A stretch of DNA of 64,000 nucleotides, from positions 124,001-188,000 of the forward strand of contig NZ_CANLQB010000003.1 in the NCBI RefSeq assembly GCF_947493125.1. The letters run 5' to 3'. The notes under the pieces were generated by a model. The model was not told where the DNA came from and searched no databases. It saw only the letters and a list, made by a program, of their open reading frames with translations. Positions 37,653-45,384 of the stretch are shown piece by piece (position 1 is the first letter of the stretch; each line of letters begins with the position of its first letter). The position numbers and the translations under genes are program-made. This DNA is from an uncultured Roseobacter sp. (GTDB lineage Bacteria; Pseudomonadota; Alphaproteobacteria; Rhodobacterales; Rhodobacteraceae).

Positions 37653-38270
37653 ATGGCGCGGGAAAACATGACAAAGGACCGTCGGGCGGAAATCGTTGAG
37701 GTGACGACTGGCCTTTTTCTCGACAGCGGGTTTGCGGGCACGTCGATGAGTGCGGTGGCCAGGGCCTGCGGGATCACGAAGGCCACGCTTTATCATCACT
37801 TTCCGGGCAAGGATGATCTCTTCGCCGCCTGCGTGACCCACGGCTATGCCGAGGCGCTGGACCGGGTGCAGGAGATCGCCGCCTCGGACCGCGGTCCGGA
37901 GGACAAGCTGCGCGAGGCGATGGAGGTGCTCTATGACGTCACGATCTGCTCGCCGGTGGGGCGGATGTCGCCGCTGATTGCGGAGGTGGCGCAGGCGTTT
38001 CCGAATGTGGCGCGCTCCTTTCACGACGGTTATGTGGCGCCGCAGCAGGCGCTGATCGCGCGGATCGTCGAGGACGGCGTGGCGCGGGGCACCTTCAGGG
38101 AGATCGACCACAAGCTCTTGTCGCATGTGCTGATGGGCCCCATCGTGACCCTGTCTCTGTCGCGGGAAATGTTCGTCGACTTTAAAGACCTCGACGATCA
38201 CTTCCCCATAGAGCCGCTGAAGCAGGGGCATGTGGAGATGCTGCTGCAGGCGTTGAGACCACCTGGCTAG
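37653..38270 (+). CDS. TetR-family regulator of the RND pump
   Basis: A 205-residue regulator. The N-terminal HTH (FLDSGFAGTSMSAVARAC, about 19-36, then KATLYHHFPGKDDLFAACV) is classical TetR. The C-terminal ligand domain is not diagnostic, but it resembles the AcrR-type C-terminal domain. It is divergent from the pump operon over a candidate operator, so it probably represses the pump. The longer frame from 36477 is antisense to the adaptor gene and is rejected. Confidence 0.9.
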   Translation: MARENMTKDRRAEIVEVTTGLFLDSGFAGTSMSAVARACGITKATLYHHFPGKDDLFAACVTHGYAEALDRVQEIAASDRGPEDKLREAMEVLYDVTICSPVGRMSPLIAEVAQAFPNVARSFHDGYVAPQQALIARIVEDGVARGTFREIDHKLLSHVLMGPIVTLSLSREMFVDFKDLDDHFPIEPLKQGHVEMLLQALRPPG

Positions 38271-38553
38271 GCGGGAGCTTGTCAGGCGCGGCGATTGCGC
38301 CGGAATCCGCCGAGGCCGGGCGGGGGAACGGCGCGTCTCCCGCCGCTTCGTGCGCCGAACCTGTCACCCCCTTTTCGTGACCGGTGCGATGGGCTGTAGT
38401 GATCGCACACGTATGTCGAAGACATCATTTTGGGGTCATTGTGCACGACGCTTTTCCTGCGGCAGGTTTTGCTAAGGTTTTCTCCACGCATGGTTTTCCC
38501 GATGTCCCGGATGCTGTCAGGCGGACCGGGCGTTTCGCCCGGCGGGCGCCTTT
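38271..38553. other. Gap before the type I exporter genes
   Basis: 283 nt without a supported gene. TGTGCACGA at 38439 and an AT-richer stretch around 38405-38490 may hold the promoter of the exporter operon. No clear terminator for the TetR gene was seen. Confidence 0.4.
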
Positions 38554-40242
38554 GTGAGCGCCGCGACGCAGGACCGGGAGACGGCGGAGCAGCCGCGAAT
38601 GGTGCCGCTGTCGTGGTTCGGCAAGACGCTGTGGAAGTTTACGCCGCTCTACGTGGAGCTGGTGTTTCTGGCGATCTGCATTCGCCTGCTGGGGCTGGTG
38701 GAGCCCTTTATCTTTCAGGTCATCATCGACCGCATTCTGCCCTTCGAGCGAGAGGCGACGCTGATCGTGGTGATGGCGGTCTTTGCCGCGGTCAGCGTGT
38801 TTCACATCGGCTTCAACATCCTGTCGAGCCTTTTGGGTATGCTGACCGCCAATCGGGTGACGCGCGAGCTTGGCAGCCGCATTTTTGAACATCTGTTCCG
38901 GCTGCCCTATAGCCATTTCCGCAAATGGCCCATCGGCGAGACAATCGCCCGGGTGAGCGAGACCGACACCATCCGGGCGTTTCTGGTCGGCACCACGACG
39001 GGTGTGTTTCTGGACCTGCTGTTCGTGGTCATCTACATCGGCGTGCTCTTCACGCTGTCGCCGCTGCTGACGACCATTGTGTTGATTTCCCTGCCGCTGC
39101 AGGGGTTTGTCTATTTCATCTTCGGGCCATTCCTGCGCCGTCGCCTGCGGGTGCAGTTCGATGCCGGCGCGCGGCACCAGTCCCGCATGGTCGAGAGCAT
39201 CGGCGGGATCGCCTCGGTCAAGGCGCTGAGTGCGGAGGACAAGATGCTCGGCGGGTTGCGCGAGACCCTGGGTGCCAATCTGGATGCGGGGCTGCGGGTC
39301 GGCAAGCTGCGCATCGCCAGCACCAATCTGATCTATGCGTTGAGCCAGACGCTGACCATCACGATCATCTTCATGGGCGCGCGCGAGGTCTTTGCGGGGG
39401 AGTTGACGCTGGGCCAGCTCATCGCGTTTCACCTGATCGCGGAGAAGGTCGCCTCGCCGATCAGCAATTTTTCGGGCCTCTGGGAGAAGTGGCAGAACAT
39501 CAAGATCTCGCGCCAGAGGCTGGGGGATATTCTGCTTTCGGAGCCGGAACCCTTTGAGGCGCTGCCGCGATTGCCCCACCGGATCGAGCCCGAGTTGCGG
39601 TTCGAGCATGTGGATTTCGCCTATCAGCCGGGCACGCCGATCCTGAAGGATTTCTCCTTCACTGCGCAGGCGCGCAGCCTGTCGCTGGTGGTGGGGCCGT
39701 CCGGGATCGGCAAGAGCACCTTCGGGCGGCTGGCCTCGGGGATCGAGAGGCCCACGGGCGGCGTGATCACGCTGGGTGGCCATGACATCGCGGAGCGCGA
39801 GCCGCATGATGTGCGCACCAAGATCGCCTATGTGCCGCAGGAGCCGTATCTCTTCTCAGGCACGGTGCGGGAAAACCTGTCTCTGAACGTCGAGGAGGAG
39901 GACGCGGTGAGCGACGCGGTGATCATCGATGCGCTGCGCGTGGCGGCGGCGGATACGATGGTCCAGCGCCTGCCGATGGGGCTGGACACGCAGGTGGGCG
40001 AGCGCGGGGCGGCCCTGTCGGGCGGGCAGCGCCAGCGGATCGCCATGGCGCGCTCGCTCCTGAACAGCCCGCGGGTGCTGATCCTCGATGAGCCGACGAG
40101 TGCGCTCGACGGGGCGGCGCAGACCCAGATGGTCACGGAGATCGAACGGCTGAAGGAGACGATGACGGTCATCGTGATCACCCACCGCCCGGATGTCTTT
40201 GCAGCACCCGATCAGGTCGTCGATTTCGAGGCGCTGACATGA
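38554..40242 (+). CDS. Type I secretion ABC exporter (no C39 peptidase domain)
   Basis: A 562-residue fused exporter with a GTG start. Residues 20-310 are the six-helix ABC membrane domain, and residues 340-560 the ATPase: Walker A GPSGIGKST (about 383-391), signature LSGGQRQRIAMARSLL (about 486-501), Walker B VLILDEPTSALDG. It is HlyB/PrtD-like but has no N-terminal C39 peptidase or C39-like domain. It overlaps the HlyD gene by 4 nt. A substrate is not encoded on the same strand; the neighbouring small peptide gene is a candidate. Confidence 0.9.
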   Translation: MSAATQDRETAEQPRMVPLSWFGKTLWKFTPLYVELVFLAICIRLLGLVEPFIFQVIIDRILPFEREATLIVVMAVFAAVSVFHIGFNILSSLLGMLTANRVTRELGSRIFEHLFRLPYSHFRKWPIGETIARVSETDTIRAFLVGTTTGVFLDLLFVVIYIGVLFTLSPLLTTIVLISLPLQGFVYFIFGPFLRRRLRVQFDAGARHQSRMVESIGGIASVKALSAEDKMLGGLRETLGANLDAGLRVGKLRIASTNLIYALSQTLTITIIFMGAREVFAGELTLGQLIAFHLIAEKVASPISNFSGLWEKWQNIKISRQRLGDILLSEPEPFEALPRLPHRIEPELRFEHVDFAYQPGTPILKDFSFTAQARSLSLVVGPSGIGKSTFGRLASGIERPTGGVITLGGHDIAEREPHDVRTKIAYVPQEPYLFSGTVRENLSLNVEEEDAVSDAVIIDALRVAAADTMVQRLPMGLDTQVGERGAALSGGQRQRIAMARSLLNSPRVLILDEPTSALDGAAQTQMVTEIERLKETMTVIVITHRPDVFAAPDQVVDFEALT

Positions 40243-41567
40243 GGCGCGGGGCCGGCGGTCTGGGGGTCGGGTCGCCGACGCTGCACGCGACCGTGCTGTT
40301 CACGCTCTCAGTCTTTGTGGCGATTCTGGTGATGTCCTATGTGCTGAAGGTTGAGATCGTGGCCAAGGGCACGGGCAAGGTGGTGCCGCTGGGGCGCGTG
40401 CAGGTGGTGCAGCCGGAGTTTGCCGGGCAGCTGCGCGCCATTCACGTGCGCGACGGGATACGGGTGCAGAAGGGCGACGTGGTGATCGAGCTGGACCCGA
40501 CCAAGGCGCAGTCGGAGCTGAACACGCTGCAGGCCGAGCGGAAGCGGCTCGAGATCGAGCGGCTGCGGATCGAGACGGTGCTTGCCGCGCTGCCGGCGCG
40601 CGATCACCTGGAGGATGCGGCGATCGCAGCGCATGTAGCGCGGTTTCAGACCCATGCCCCGGAGGCGCAGTCGAGCTTCTTTCGGGAGCAGAGTGATCTG
40701 TTGCGGGCCGAGCTGGTGGAGCTGCGGGACGCGCTGGCGCAGGTCGAGACGCGCCTTGAGGCCAACGCCAAGTCGAAGGCGGTGACCCGCGCCGGGATCG
40801 GGCGGATCGACGCGGCGCTGGAGACCCAGGAAGAGCGGCTGGAGACGGTGCAGAGCCTTCTGGAGAAGGGCACCGCGAGCCGCGCGAACTATCTCGATGT
40901 GTTGGACGGGTTCAACCGGCTGGAGAGCGAGCGCGAGGTGTTCTTCCGCGAACTTGATCAGAAGACGGCGCTCGATGCCTCCTATCTGGCGGAGCGCGCC
41001 GGCATCGTCTCGGCCTTGCGCAGCCGGTTGCAGACGCGGCGGGCCGAGCTCGAGGCGCGCAGCGCGGCGCTCTCCGAAGAGCTGGTGATCAGCCAGCGGC
41101 AGTTGGCCAACACCCGGCTGATCGCGCCGGCGACGGGGGTGATCGACCAGCTGTCGGTCTTCACCATCGGGGGCATCGTGGAGGCTGGTCAGGAGCTTCT
41201 GCGCATCGTTCCCGAAGATCGGGCCTTTGAGGTGGAGGCGATCTTTCCCAATATCGACGTGGGCTTTCTGGAGGTCGGGCAGGCGGCCAATATCAAGCTC
41301 GATGCCTACCCGTCGGAGCGGTTCGGCGCGCTGAAGGGGTGGGTGTCCAACGTGTCGGCGGATTCGATCGAGGTGGGCGAGGGTGCCTTTGGCTTCGTGG
41401 TGCGCATCAAGCCCGAAAGTGCCACGCTGGAGACTGCAGGTGCGAGCCATGCGGTGCAGCCAGGGATGACGGCGGTGGTGGATGTGATCACCGGAGACAG
41501 GCGGCTGATCAGCTATTTCTTTGCGCCGGTTGTGAAGGTCGTCGAGGAGAGTCTGGGGGAGCGATAG
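40239..41567 (+). CDS. HlyD-family type I secretion adaptor
   Basis: A 442-residue adaptor. One N-terminal TM helix (about 17-37) is followed by VEIVAKGTGKVVPLGRVQVVQPEFAG, read here as the first lipoyl half at about 40-65. A long coiled coil spans about 95-290, and the second lipoyl half includes LIAPATGVIDQLSVFTIGG (about 298-316). The C-terminal beta domain ends near residue 435. With the upstream ABC exporter it forms the inner-membrane part of a type I secretion system; the TolC-like channel must be elsewhere. Confidence 0.9.
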   Translation: MRRGAGGLGVGSPTLHATVLFTLSVFVAILVMSYVLKVEIVAKGTGKVVPLGRVQVVQPEFAGQLRAIHVRDGIRVQKGDVVIELDPTKAQSELNTLQAERKRLEIERLRIETVLAALPARDHLEDAAIAAHVARFQTHAPEAQSSFFREQSDLLRAELVELRDALAQVETRLEANAKSKAVTRAGIGRIDAALETQEERLETVQSLLEKGTASRANYLDVLDGFNRLESEREVFFRELDQKTALDASYLAERAGIVSALRSRLQTRRAELEARSAALSEELVISQRQLANTRLIAPATGVIDQLSVFTIGGIVEAGQELLRIVPEDRAFEVEAIFPNIDVGFLEVGQAANIKLDAYPSERFGALKGWVSNVSADSIEVGEGAFGFVVRIKPESATLETAGASHAVQPGMTAVVDVITGDRRLISYFFAPVVKVVEESLGER

Positions 41568-41616
41568 CGGCGCGGGGCGATCCGCGCGCACCGCCTGTCG
41601 GGCGCTCGTCGCGGCT

Positions 41617-42474
41617 CTAGGAGGAGATCTCCCAGGCCCAGCAGCGGGGATCGGCGTAGGCGCCCAGTTTTGGCGCGCGGGTTTCGGCTGCCGCGAGCAG
41701 CGCGTCGAAGTCCGATGTCAGATGCGCGCGCATCTGGGCCATCTTGTGCAGGCCGGAGGTCGACGGGCCGAGCAGCAGTTCCAGCAGGACGATGTCGACC
41801 GTGCAAAATCCGATGGGGTTGTTGTGAAACCACTGCGCGTAGTCGGTGTTGCGCAGGTCCTCGCCCAGCAGGGAGATGATTTCGCGGCTGTCCACGTCGG
41901 AGGCGCGCAGGATGGACTGCAGCAGTTCTTCGGAGAGGATGGAGCGGGCGACATCGCCGGGCATGTCCGCCACGGAGGTGGCGAAAACGAATTCCCGGTG
42001 GCCGGGGCCGGGCAGGCTGACCGAGAGGCCAAGCGCCCAGTCCGGGAACATGGCGTCGGGGTTCGGAGGGGTGCTGCCCACGATGCCGGCGACCAGATCC
42101 AGCAGATCGGCCTGGGCAGGCCGTGCGCCCTGCAACACGTAGAACGTGGTCTTGTCCGCGGGACAATCGGCCAGATCGTCGACCTCGATCTGCCGCCAGT
42201 CGAGGCCGAAGGCCTCGGAGAGGTCAGAGATCAGCATGCTGGCCGGCACCCCGGCGGCGGTGTCCTGCTGGATGCAGAAGGTCTCAGTTCCGGTGCGGAC
42301 GCGCAGGATCGGATCGCTGATCTGCTCGGTCACTTTCGAGGCGAAGGCCCCGTCGAAGATCCGCTCTGCCTGACTGGAGATGTCATCGCGGGCCAGAAGC
42401 GTGCTGGCCAGGGCTGCGAGGCCGCCACAGAGAAGGGCGGCGAGGGTCATGATTTTGAGATGGGATGCCCGCAT
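41617..42474 (-). CDS. Exported protein of unknown family in the peptide-export locus
   Basis: A 285-residue protein with an N-terminal signal or anchor helix (IMTLAALLCGGLAALASTLLA, about 8-28). The C-terminal half has LSEELLQSILRASDVD and VDIVLLELLLGPSTSGLHKM, which faintly recall DUF2927-type proteins (predicted peptidase-like family), but I cannot confirm this. Four Cys in the mature part could form disulfides. It follows the small peptide gene by 60 nt on the same strand. The start at 42474 is preferred because GAGG lies upstream and the hydrophobic helix follows at once. Confidence 0.6.
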   Translation of the reverse strand: MRASHLKIMTLAALLCGGLAALASTLLARDDISSQAERIFDGAFASKVTEQISDPILRVRTGTETFCIQQDTAAGVPASMLISDLSEAFGLDWRQIEVDDLADCPADKTTFYVLQGARPAQADLLDLVAGIVGSTPPNPDAMFPDWALGLSVSLPGPGHREFVFATSVADMPGDVARSILSEELLQSILRASDVDSREIISLLGEDLRNTDYAQWFHNNPIGFCTVDIVLLELLLGPSTSGLHKMAQMRAHLTSDFDALLAAAETRAPKLGAYADPRCWAWEISS

Positions 42475-42534
42475 CGGCGCGCCTCGTTCCTGGGGGTGGG
42501 AGGGGCGTTGCACGCCCCTGCCCGTGACGGTCGA

Positions 42535-42831
42535 TCAGTAGTGCGTGTCGTAGGCGCCCTGGTGGCAGCCGGTACAGCCGCCGATGCTGCCTGTGGGGCT
42601 GTCGGGCCAACCGTTGGCCGCACGGTTCACCTCCTGTGCGGCATGGGCGCGCGTGTCCATTTCCGACCACGCATTTTCGTTGCCGAGCGCATTGTCCAGC
42701 GCCTGTTGTGTGGCGGAGTTGTCGCGGTCCATCTTCTGCGTGATGGCGTCGGGGCCGTCACTGCCGCCGCCGCTGCTGCCACCGCCGCCACAGAAGCTGA
42801 CCGGTGCGTCGAGACCATCGAGATCAAACAT
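42535..42831 (-). CDS. 98-residue glycine-rich peptide with C-terminal CXXCH
   Basis: A 98-residue protein with a good ribosome site (AGGA 8 nt before the ATG). It starts MFDLDGLDAPVSFC, followed by GGGGSSGGGSDGP (residues 15-27), an acidic, Gln/Asn-rich middle (about 32-70), and a terminal block GGCTGCHQGAYDTHY (84-98). Only three Cys are present (14, 86, 89). There is no signal peptide, so if secreted it would use the type I exporter next door. CTGCH is a haem-c-type motif but the protein is far too short and unlike cytochrome c otherwise. It could be a precursor peptide modified or cleaved near its C-terminus. No family is recognised. Confidence 0.6.
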   Translation of the reverse strand: MFDLDGLDAPVSFCGGGGSSGGGSDGPDAITQKMDRDNSATQQALDNALGNENAWSEMDTRAHAAQEVNRAANGWPDSPTGSIGGCTGCHQGAYDTHY

Positions 42832-43029
42832 AGTTCATTTCCTATTCTTCGGGCGGTCCGTCATATATACACCACCCATTGCTGTTTGCCGGACGCGTTG
42901 TCCGGCGGCTCAATCGGCGGGTGGGGAGGCACCCCCGCCCGCCAACTCTCCGGCCTCAGGGGCCGAACTCTCTCACCCGAATGACGGCCGCGGGCAGGGG
43001 TATGCTTTTTTGACGGACAGCGGCGGGGA
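42832..43029. other. Gap between the peptidase and peptide genes
   Basis: 198 nt with no supported gene; frames in it are shadows. It probably holds the promoter for the peptide gene, since ATATATAC at 42865 is the AT-richest stretch. No terminator was recognised. Confidence 0.4.
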
Positions 43030-43869
43030 TCATGCGGCGCAGGCCTCCAGGCCCAGCGCGTGGACGTCTCGGTTGAGCTGGCGCCCGCCCTCGGCGCCGG
43101 CGCGGTAGAGCGCACAGAGGACCTTTGGCGTGCCCTGCGCCATCAGATCGGCGGCGCGCCGGCGGGCGAGCGGATAGTTCCAGTCATATCGGTAGGGCGT
43201 GCGGGCGCCTTGCAGCGCGTGCTGGAGCCGGAGCCTGTCGGCACCGAAATACACGGCGGTGTCCGCGGCGTGGGCTGCGCTCAAGTCGGAGCGTCCGGCG
43301 CTGCAGTGCCGGATCAGAGCCAGCTCGGCCAGAAAGGCGCAGCATTCCCGGGCGATGGGCGGCATTTGTCCCGTCCTGAGCGGCGCGCTCGCCACGATCT
43401 GCAGGGCATGGCCGAATTCATGCGCCATGACCAGCAGATCCCGCGGGCGGTCCCGGTAGTGCAGGCTGACGAAGGGCAACCTGTCATGGCCGAGATTGTA
43501 GGTGAAGGCTTTGGGATGCTTGTCCGCGCGAGGCTGCACGCATTTTGGGGTTTGCGCCTCGGTGCGGTTGACCTCCTCCGCGAGGCCGGGAAAGGCCCTG
43601 CGCATCGCATGGGCGCAGAGTGCCCAGGCGGCCTCGGCTGACAGGCCGTTGTGGCGGTGTCCGGGCCCTGTTTGCGGGACGGGGGGTGGCGCAATCCGGG
43701 CGAGGTGCCGAAGCACCGTGCTGCGGGTCAGGTCGTTCAGGGTGAGCCAGTCGGACGGGCCTGGTTCGGGGCGAGAGGGCGCTTCTCTGACCCGCGGCGG
43801 CGCTGTCGCCTCACCAAGCAATATCTGCAAACCCAATGGCCACACGTCATAAAATCCTGATACCCGCAC
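43030..43869 (-). CDS. Small M3-like zinc metallopeptidase
   Basis: A 279-residue protein with a GTG start. The zinc motif is HEFGH (about 150-154), and the likely third ligand is the Glu of ARECCAF about 24 residues later (about 175). The preceding strand (FTYNLGHDRLPFVSLHY) matches the M3 pattern seen in PepF/oligoendopeptidase F, where a strand runs up to an AHE-GHA-H helix. It is about half the size of typical M3 enzymes. There is no signal peptide. It is on the same strand and just upstream of the 98-residue peptide gene, so it could mature that peptide. Confidence 0.7.
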   Translation of the reverse strand: MRVSGFYDVWPLGLQILLGEATAPPRVREAPSRPEPGPSDWLTLNDLTRSTVLRHLARIAPPPVPQTGPGHRHNGLSAEAAWALCAHAMRRAFPGLAEEVNRTEAQTPKCVQPRADKHPKAFTYNLGHDRLPFVSLHYRDRPRDLLVMAHEFGHALQIVASAPLRTGQMPPIARECCAFLAELALIRHCSAGRSDLSAAHAADTAVYFGADRLRLQHALQGARTPYRYDWNYPLARRRAADLMAQGTPKVLCALYRAGAEGGRQLNRDVHALGLEACAA

Positions 43870-43985
43870 TGTGCCCAGACGCTACGGGCTGCCCTCTTTT
43901 AGTCAACGGATCTTGATCGCGCCCGATTTGGCCCGCGGATTAGCGCCAGTCGGGTGATGTTCTCTGCCGGTCTGCGTCCCGCGGT

Positions 43986-44654
43986 TTGGAACGTGTCTTT
44001 GGGGCGGCGGGTTTTCGCCTTGGATTCGCAGTGATTGTGCAGCCGGTCGCCGAAACGCGCGCGGGCGCTGCGCAGGATGGACAGCGGCGCGGCGTTTTTG
44101 CTGACCTGGCGCGCAGATGGAGCCTGTGGCCGGGGCGCGTGTCCCGGCTCGGGGCCGTTGCCTTTTCGCAGGAGCCTGTGGTGCAGAAGACCTCCGAAAT
44201 CGGCTTTCGTGCCAGCCAGGAGCACGACGTGGATGTCGTGCTCGGCAACCTTGCGGCGCGGACGCTGCGGGAGATGGACCGCTACCTGCGGCATCATCCG
44301 CCGGGCGCCCGGATCGGATTTCTGCGCGAGCACGTCAGCGCGTCGATTGTCGCGGCGCGGTCGGATACGTTTCTGCTGGGGGATGCGCCGGTGGGGATCG
44401 TGACCCATACGCCGGAGCGGGATTACCATTACACCACGGCACTGCCCACGGAGCGGTGTTTCCAGCGGGATTTCCTGCGCATCTCCCGCCGCTATAACCG
44501 GGATCTGGCGGCCAGGTTGGGCACGGCGCTGCGCGCTTACAGCCGTTCCGATCATGCGAAGGTGGCCGCGTGGTTTGCACTCATGGGCTTCCGGTTCGCC
44601 GGGTGGGACGGCGACGCGCGGGTGTTCATCTACGATGCGGTGGGGGCGGCCTAG
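43986..44654 (+). CDS. Putative GNAT-like protein divergent from the M3-like peptidase
   Basis: About 222 residues from a TTG at 43986; in-frame GTGs at 44031 and 44037 are equally plausible starts. The C-terminal part ends HAKVAAWFALMGFRFAG (residue 190-206), a GNAT-type helix leading to the conserved (Y/F)xxxGF loop. The middle (FLREHVSASIVAARSDTFLLG) resembles a beta-hairpin of that fold. It may acylate the peptide of the locus or a host target, but this is inference, and HlyC-type acyltransferases are another possibility. Divergent from the peptidase across about 115 bp. Confidence 0.5.
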   Translation: MERVFGAAGFRLGFAVIVQPVAETRAGAAQDGQRRGVFADLARRWSLWPGRVSRLGAVAFSQEPVVQKTSEIGFRASQEHDVDVVLGNLAARTLREMDRYLRHHPPGARIGFLREHVSASIVAARSDTFLLGDAPVGIVTHTPERDYHYTTALPTERCFQRDFLRISRRYNRDLAARLGTALRAYSRSDHAKVAAWFALMGFRFAGWDGDARVFIYDAVGAA

Positions 44655-44655
44655 G

Positions 44656-45384
44656 TTATCCGGCGGCGTCGAGATGCTGGCGCAGGAGCGGGACAAAGGC
44701 GTCGGGGTTTTCGAGATGCACGGCATGGGCGCAGCGCGGGACGACGGCGAGATGCGTGGTCGGAATGCGCTGCCACAGGGTTTCGATCTGGCGCCAGGGG
44801 TAGGTGCGATCCTGATCGCCCCAGATGATCAGCGTGTCCTGCTGCAGCTTTGGAAGTGCGGCCTCGCCCGACCAATGCTGCATGGCGTCGAGCCCCGCGT
44901 CGATGGCATCGGGGGCGGCGCTCTCGGCGATGGCGGCGCAGCCTTCGTAGGCGGGACAGGCCGTCCCCTCCCGGAACCAGGTCGCGGCGATGCGTCGGGC
45001 GGTCGCGCGCGCTCCGTCAGCCCGGGCGCGTGCCTTGCTTTCTGCGATGGTCTCGAACCGACCGGGCAGCACGCCAATGGCGCCGGTGGCGTAGAGCACC
45101 AGCTGCCGGACCCGAGTGGGTGCCCGGTGGGCCACCTCCTGTACGATCATTCCACCCATCGAATGGCCGAGAAGGTGAAACGCCTCGACGCCGCGGGCCT
45201 GCAGATCGGCGAGCACCCACTCCGCGAAGCCCACGATCGAGGCGATGGGCGGCAGGTGGGCGTTGGCGCCGAAGCCCGGCAGGTCGAGCGCGATGATCGG
45301 GCGCGTGCCCGAGAGCGCTGCGATCTCTGCCTCCCATTGCGCGCTGCCGCCCATGAACCCATGGACCAGCACCAGCGGTGTCAC
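44656..45384 (-). CDS. Alpha/beta hydrolase
   Basis: A 242-residue hydrolase that starts with GTG overlapping the permease stop (GTGA). VHGFMGGSAQW is the oxyanion region, LLGHSMGG the nucleophile elbow (Ser at about 92), and a C-terminal His in RCAHAVHLENP is likely catalytic. A Asp candidate lies in WGDQDRTYPW. The family hydrolyses esters or related bonds; substrate unknown. It is the last gene of an operon with a glycine-betaine-type ABC transporter and a CuyA-type gene. A longer frame to 45627 is antisense to the permease and is rejected. Confidence 0.8.
   Translation of the reverse strand: MTPLVLVHGFMGGSAQWEAEIAALSGTRPIIALDLPGFGANAHLPPIASIVGFAEWVLADLQARGVEAFHLLGHSMGGMIVQEVAHRAPTRVRQLVLYATGAIGVLPGRFETIAESKARARADGARATARRIAATWFREGTACPAYEGCAAIAESAAPDAIDAGLDAMQHWSGEAALPKLQQDTLIIWGDQDRTYPWRQIETLWQRIPTTHLAVVPRCAHAVHLENPDAFVPLLRQHLDAAG

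Noticed and set aside
42535-42831. Cytochrome c annotation from CTGCH
   Set aside because: No signal peptide, no cytochrome c fold or distal Met, and only 98 residues.
42584-43108. A plus-strand frame of 174 residues over the peptide locus
   Set aside because: Pro/Ser/Arg-rich shadow; the minus strand has a good ribosome site and a coherent peptide.
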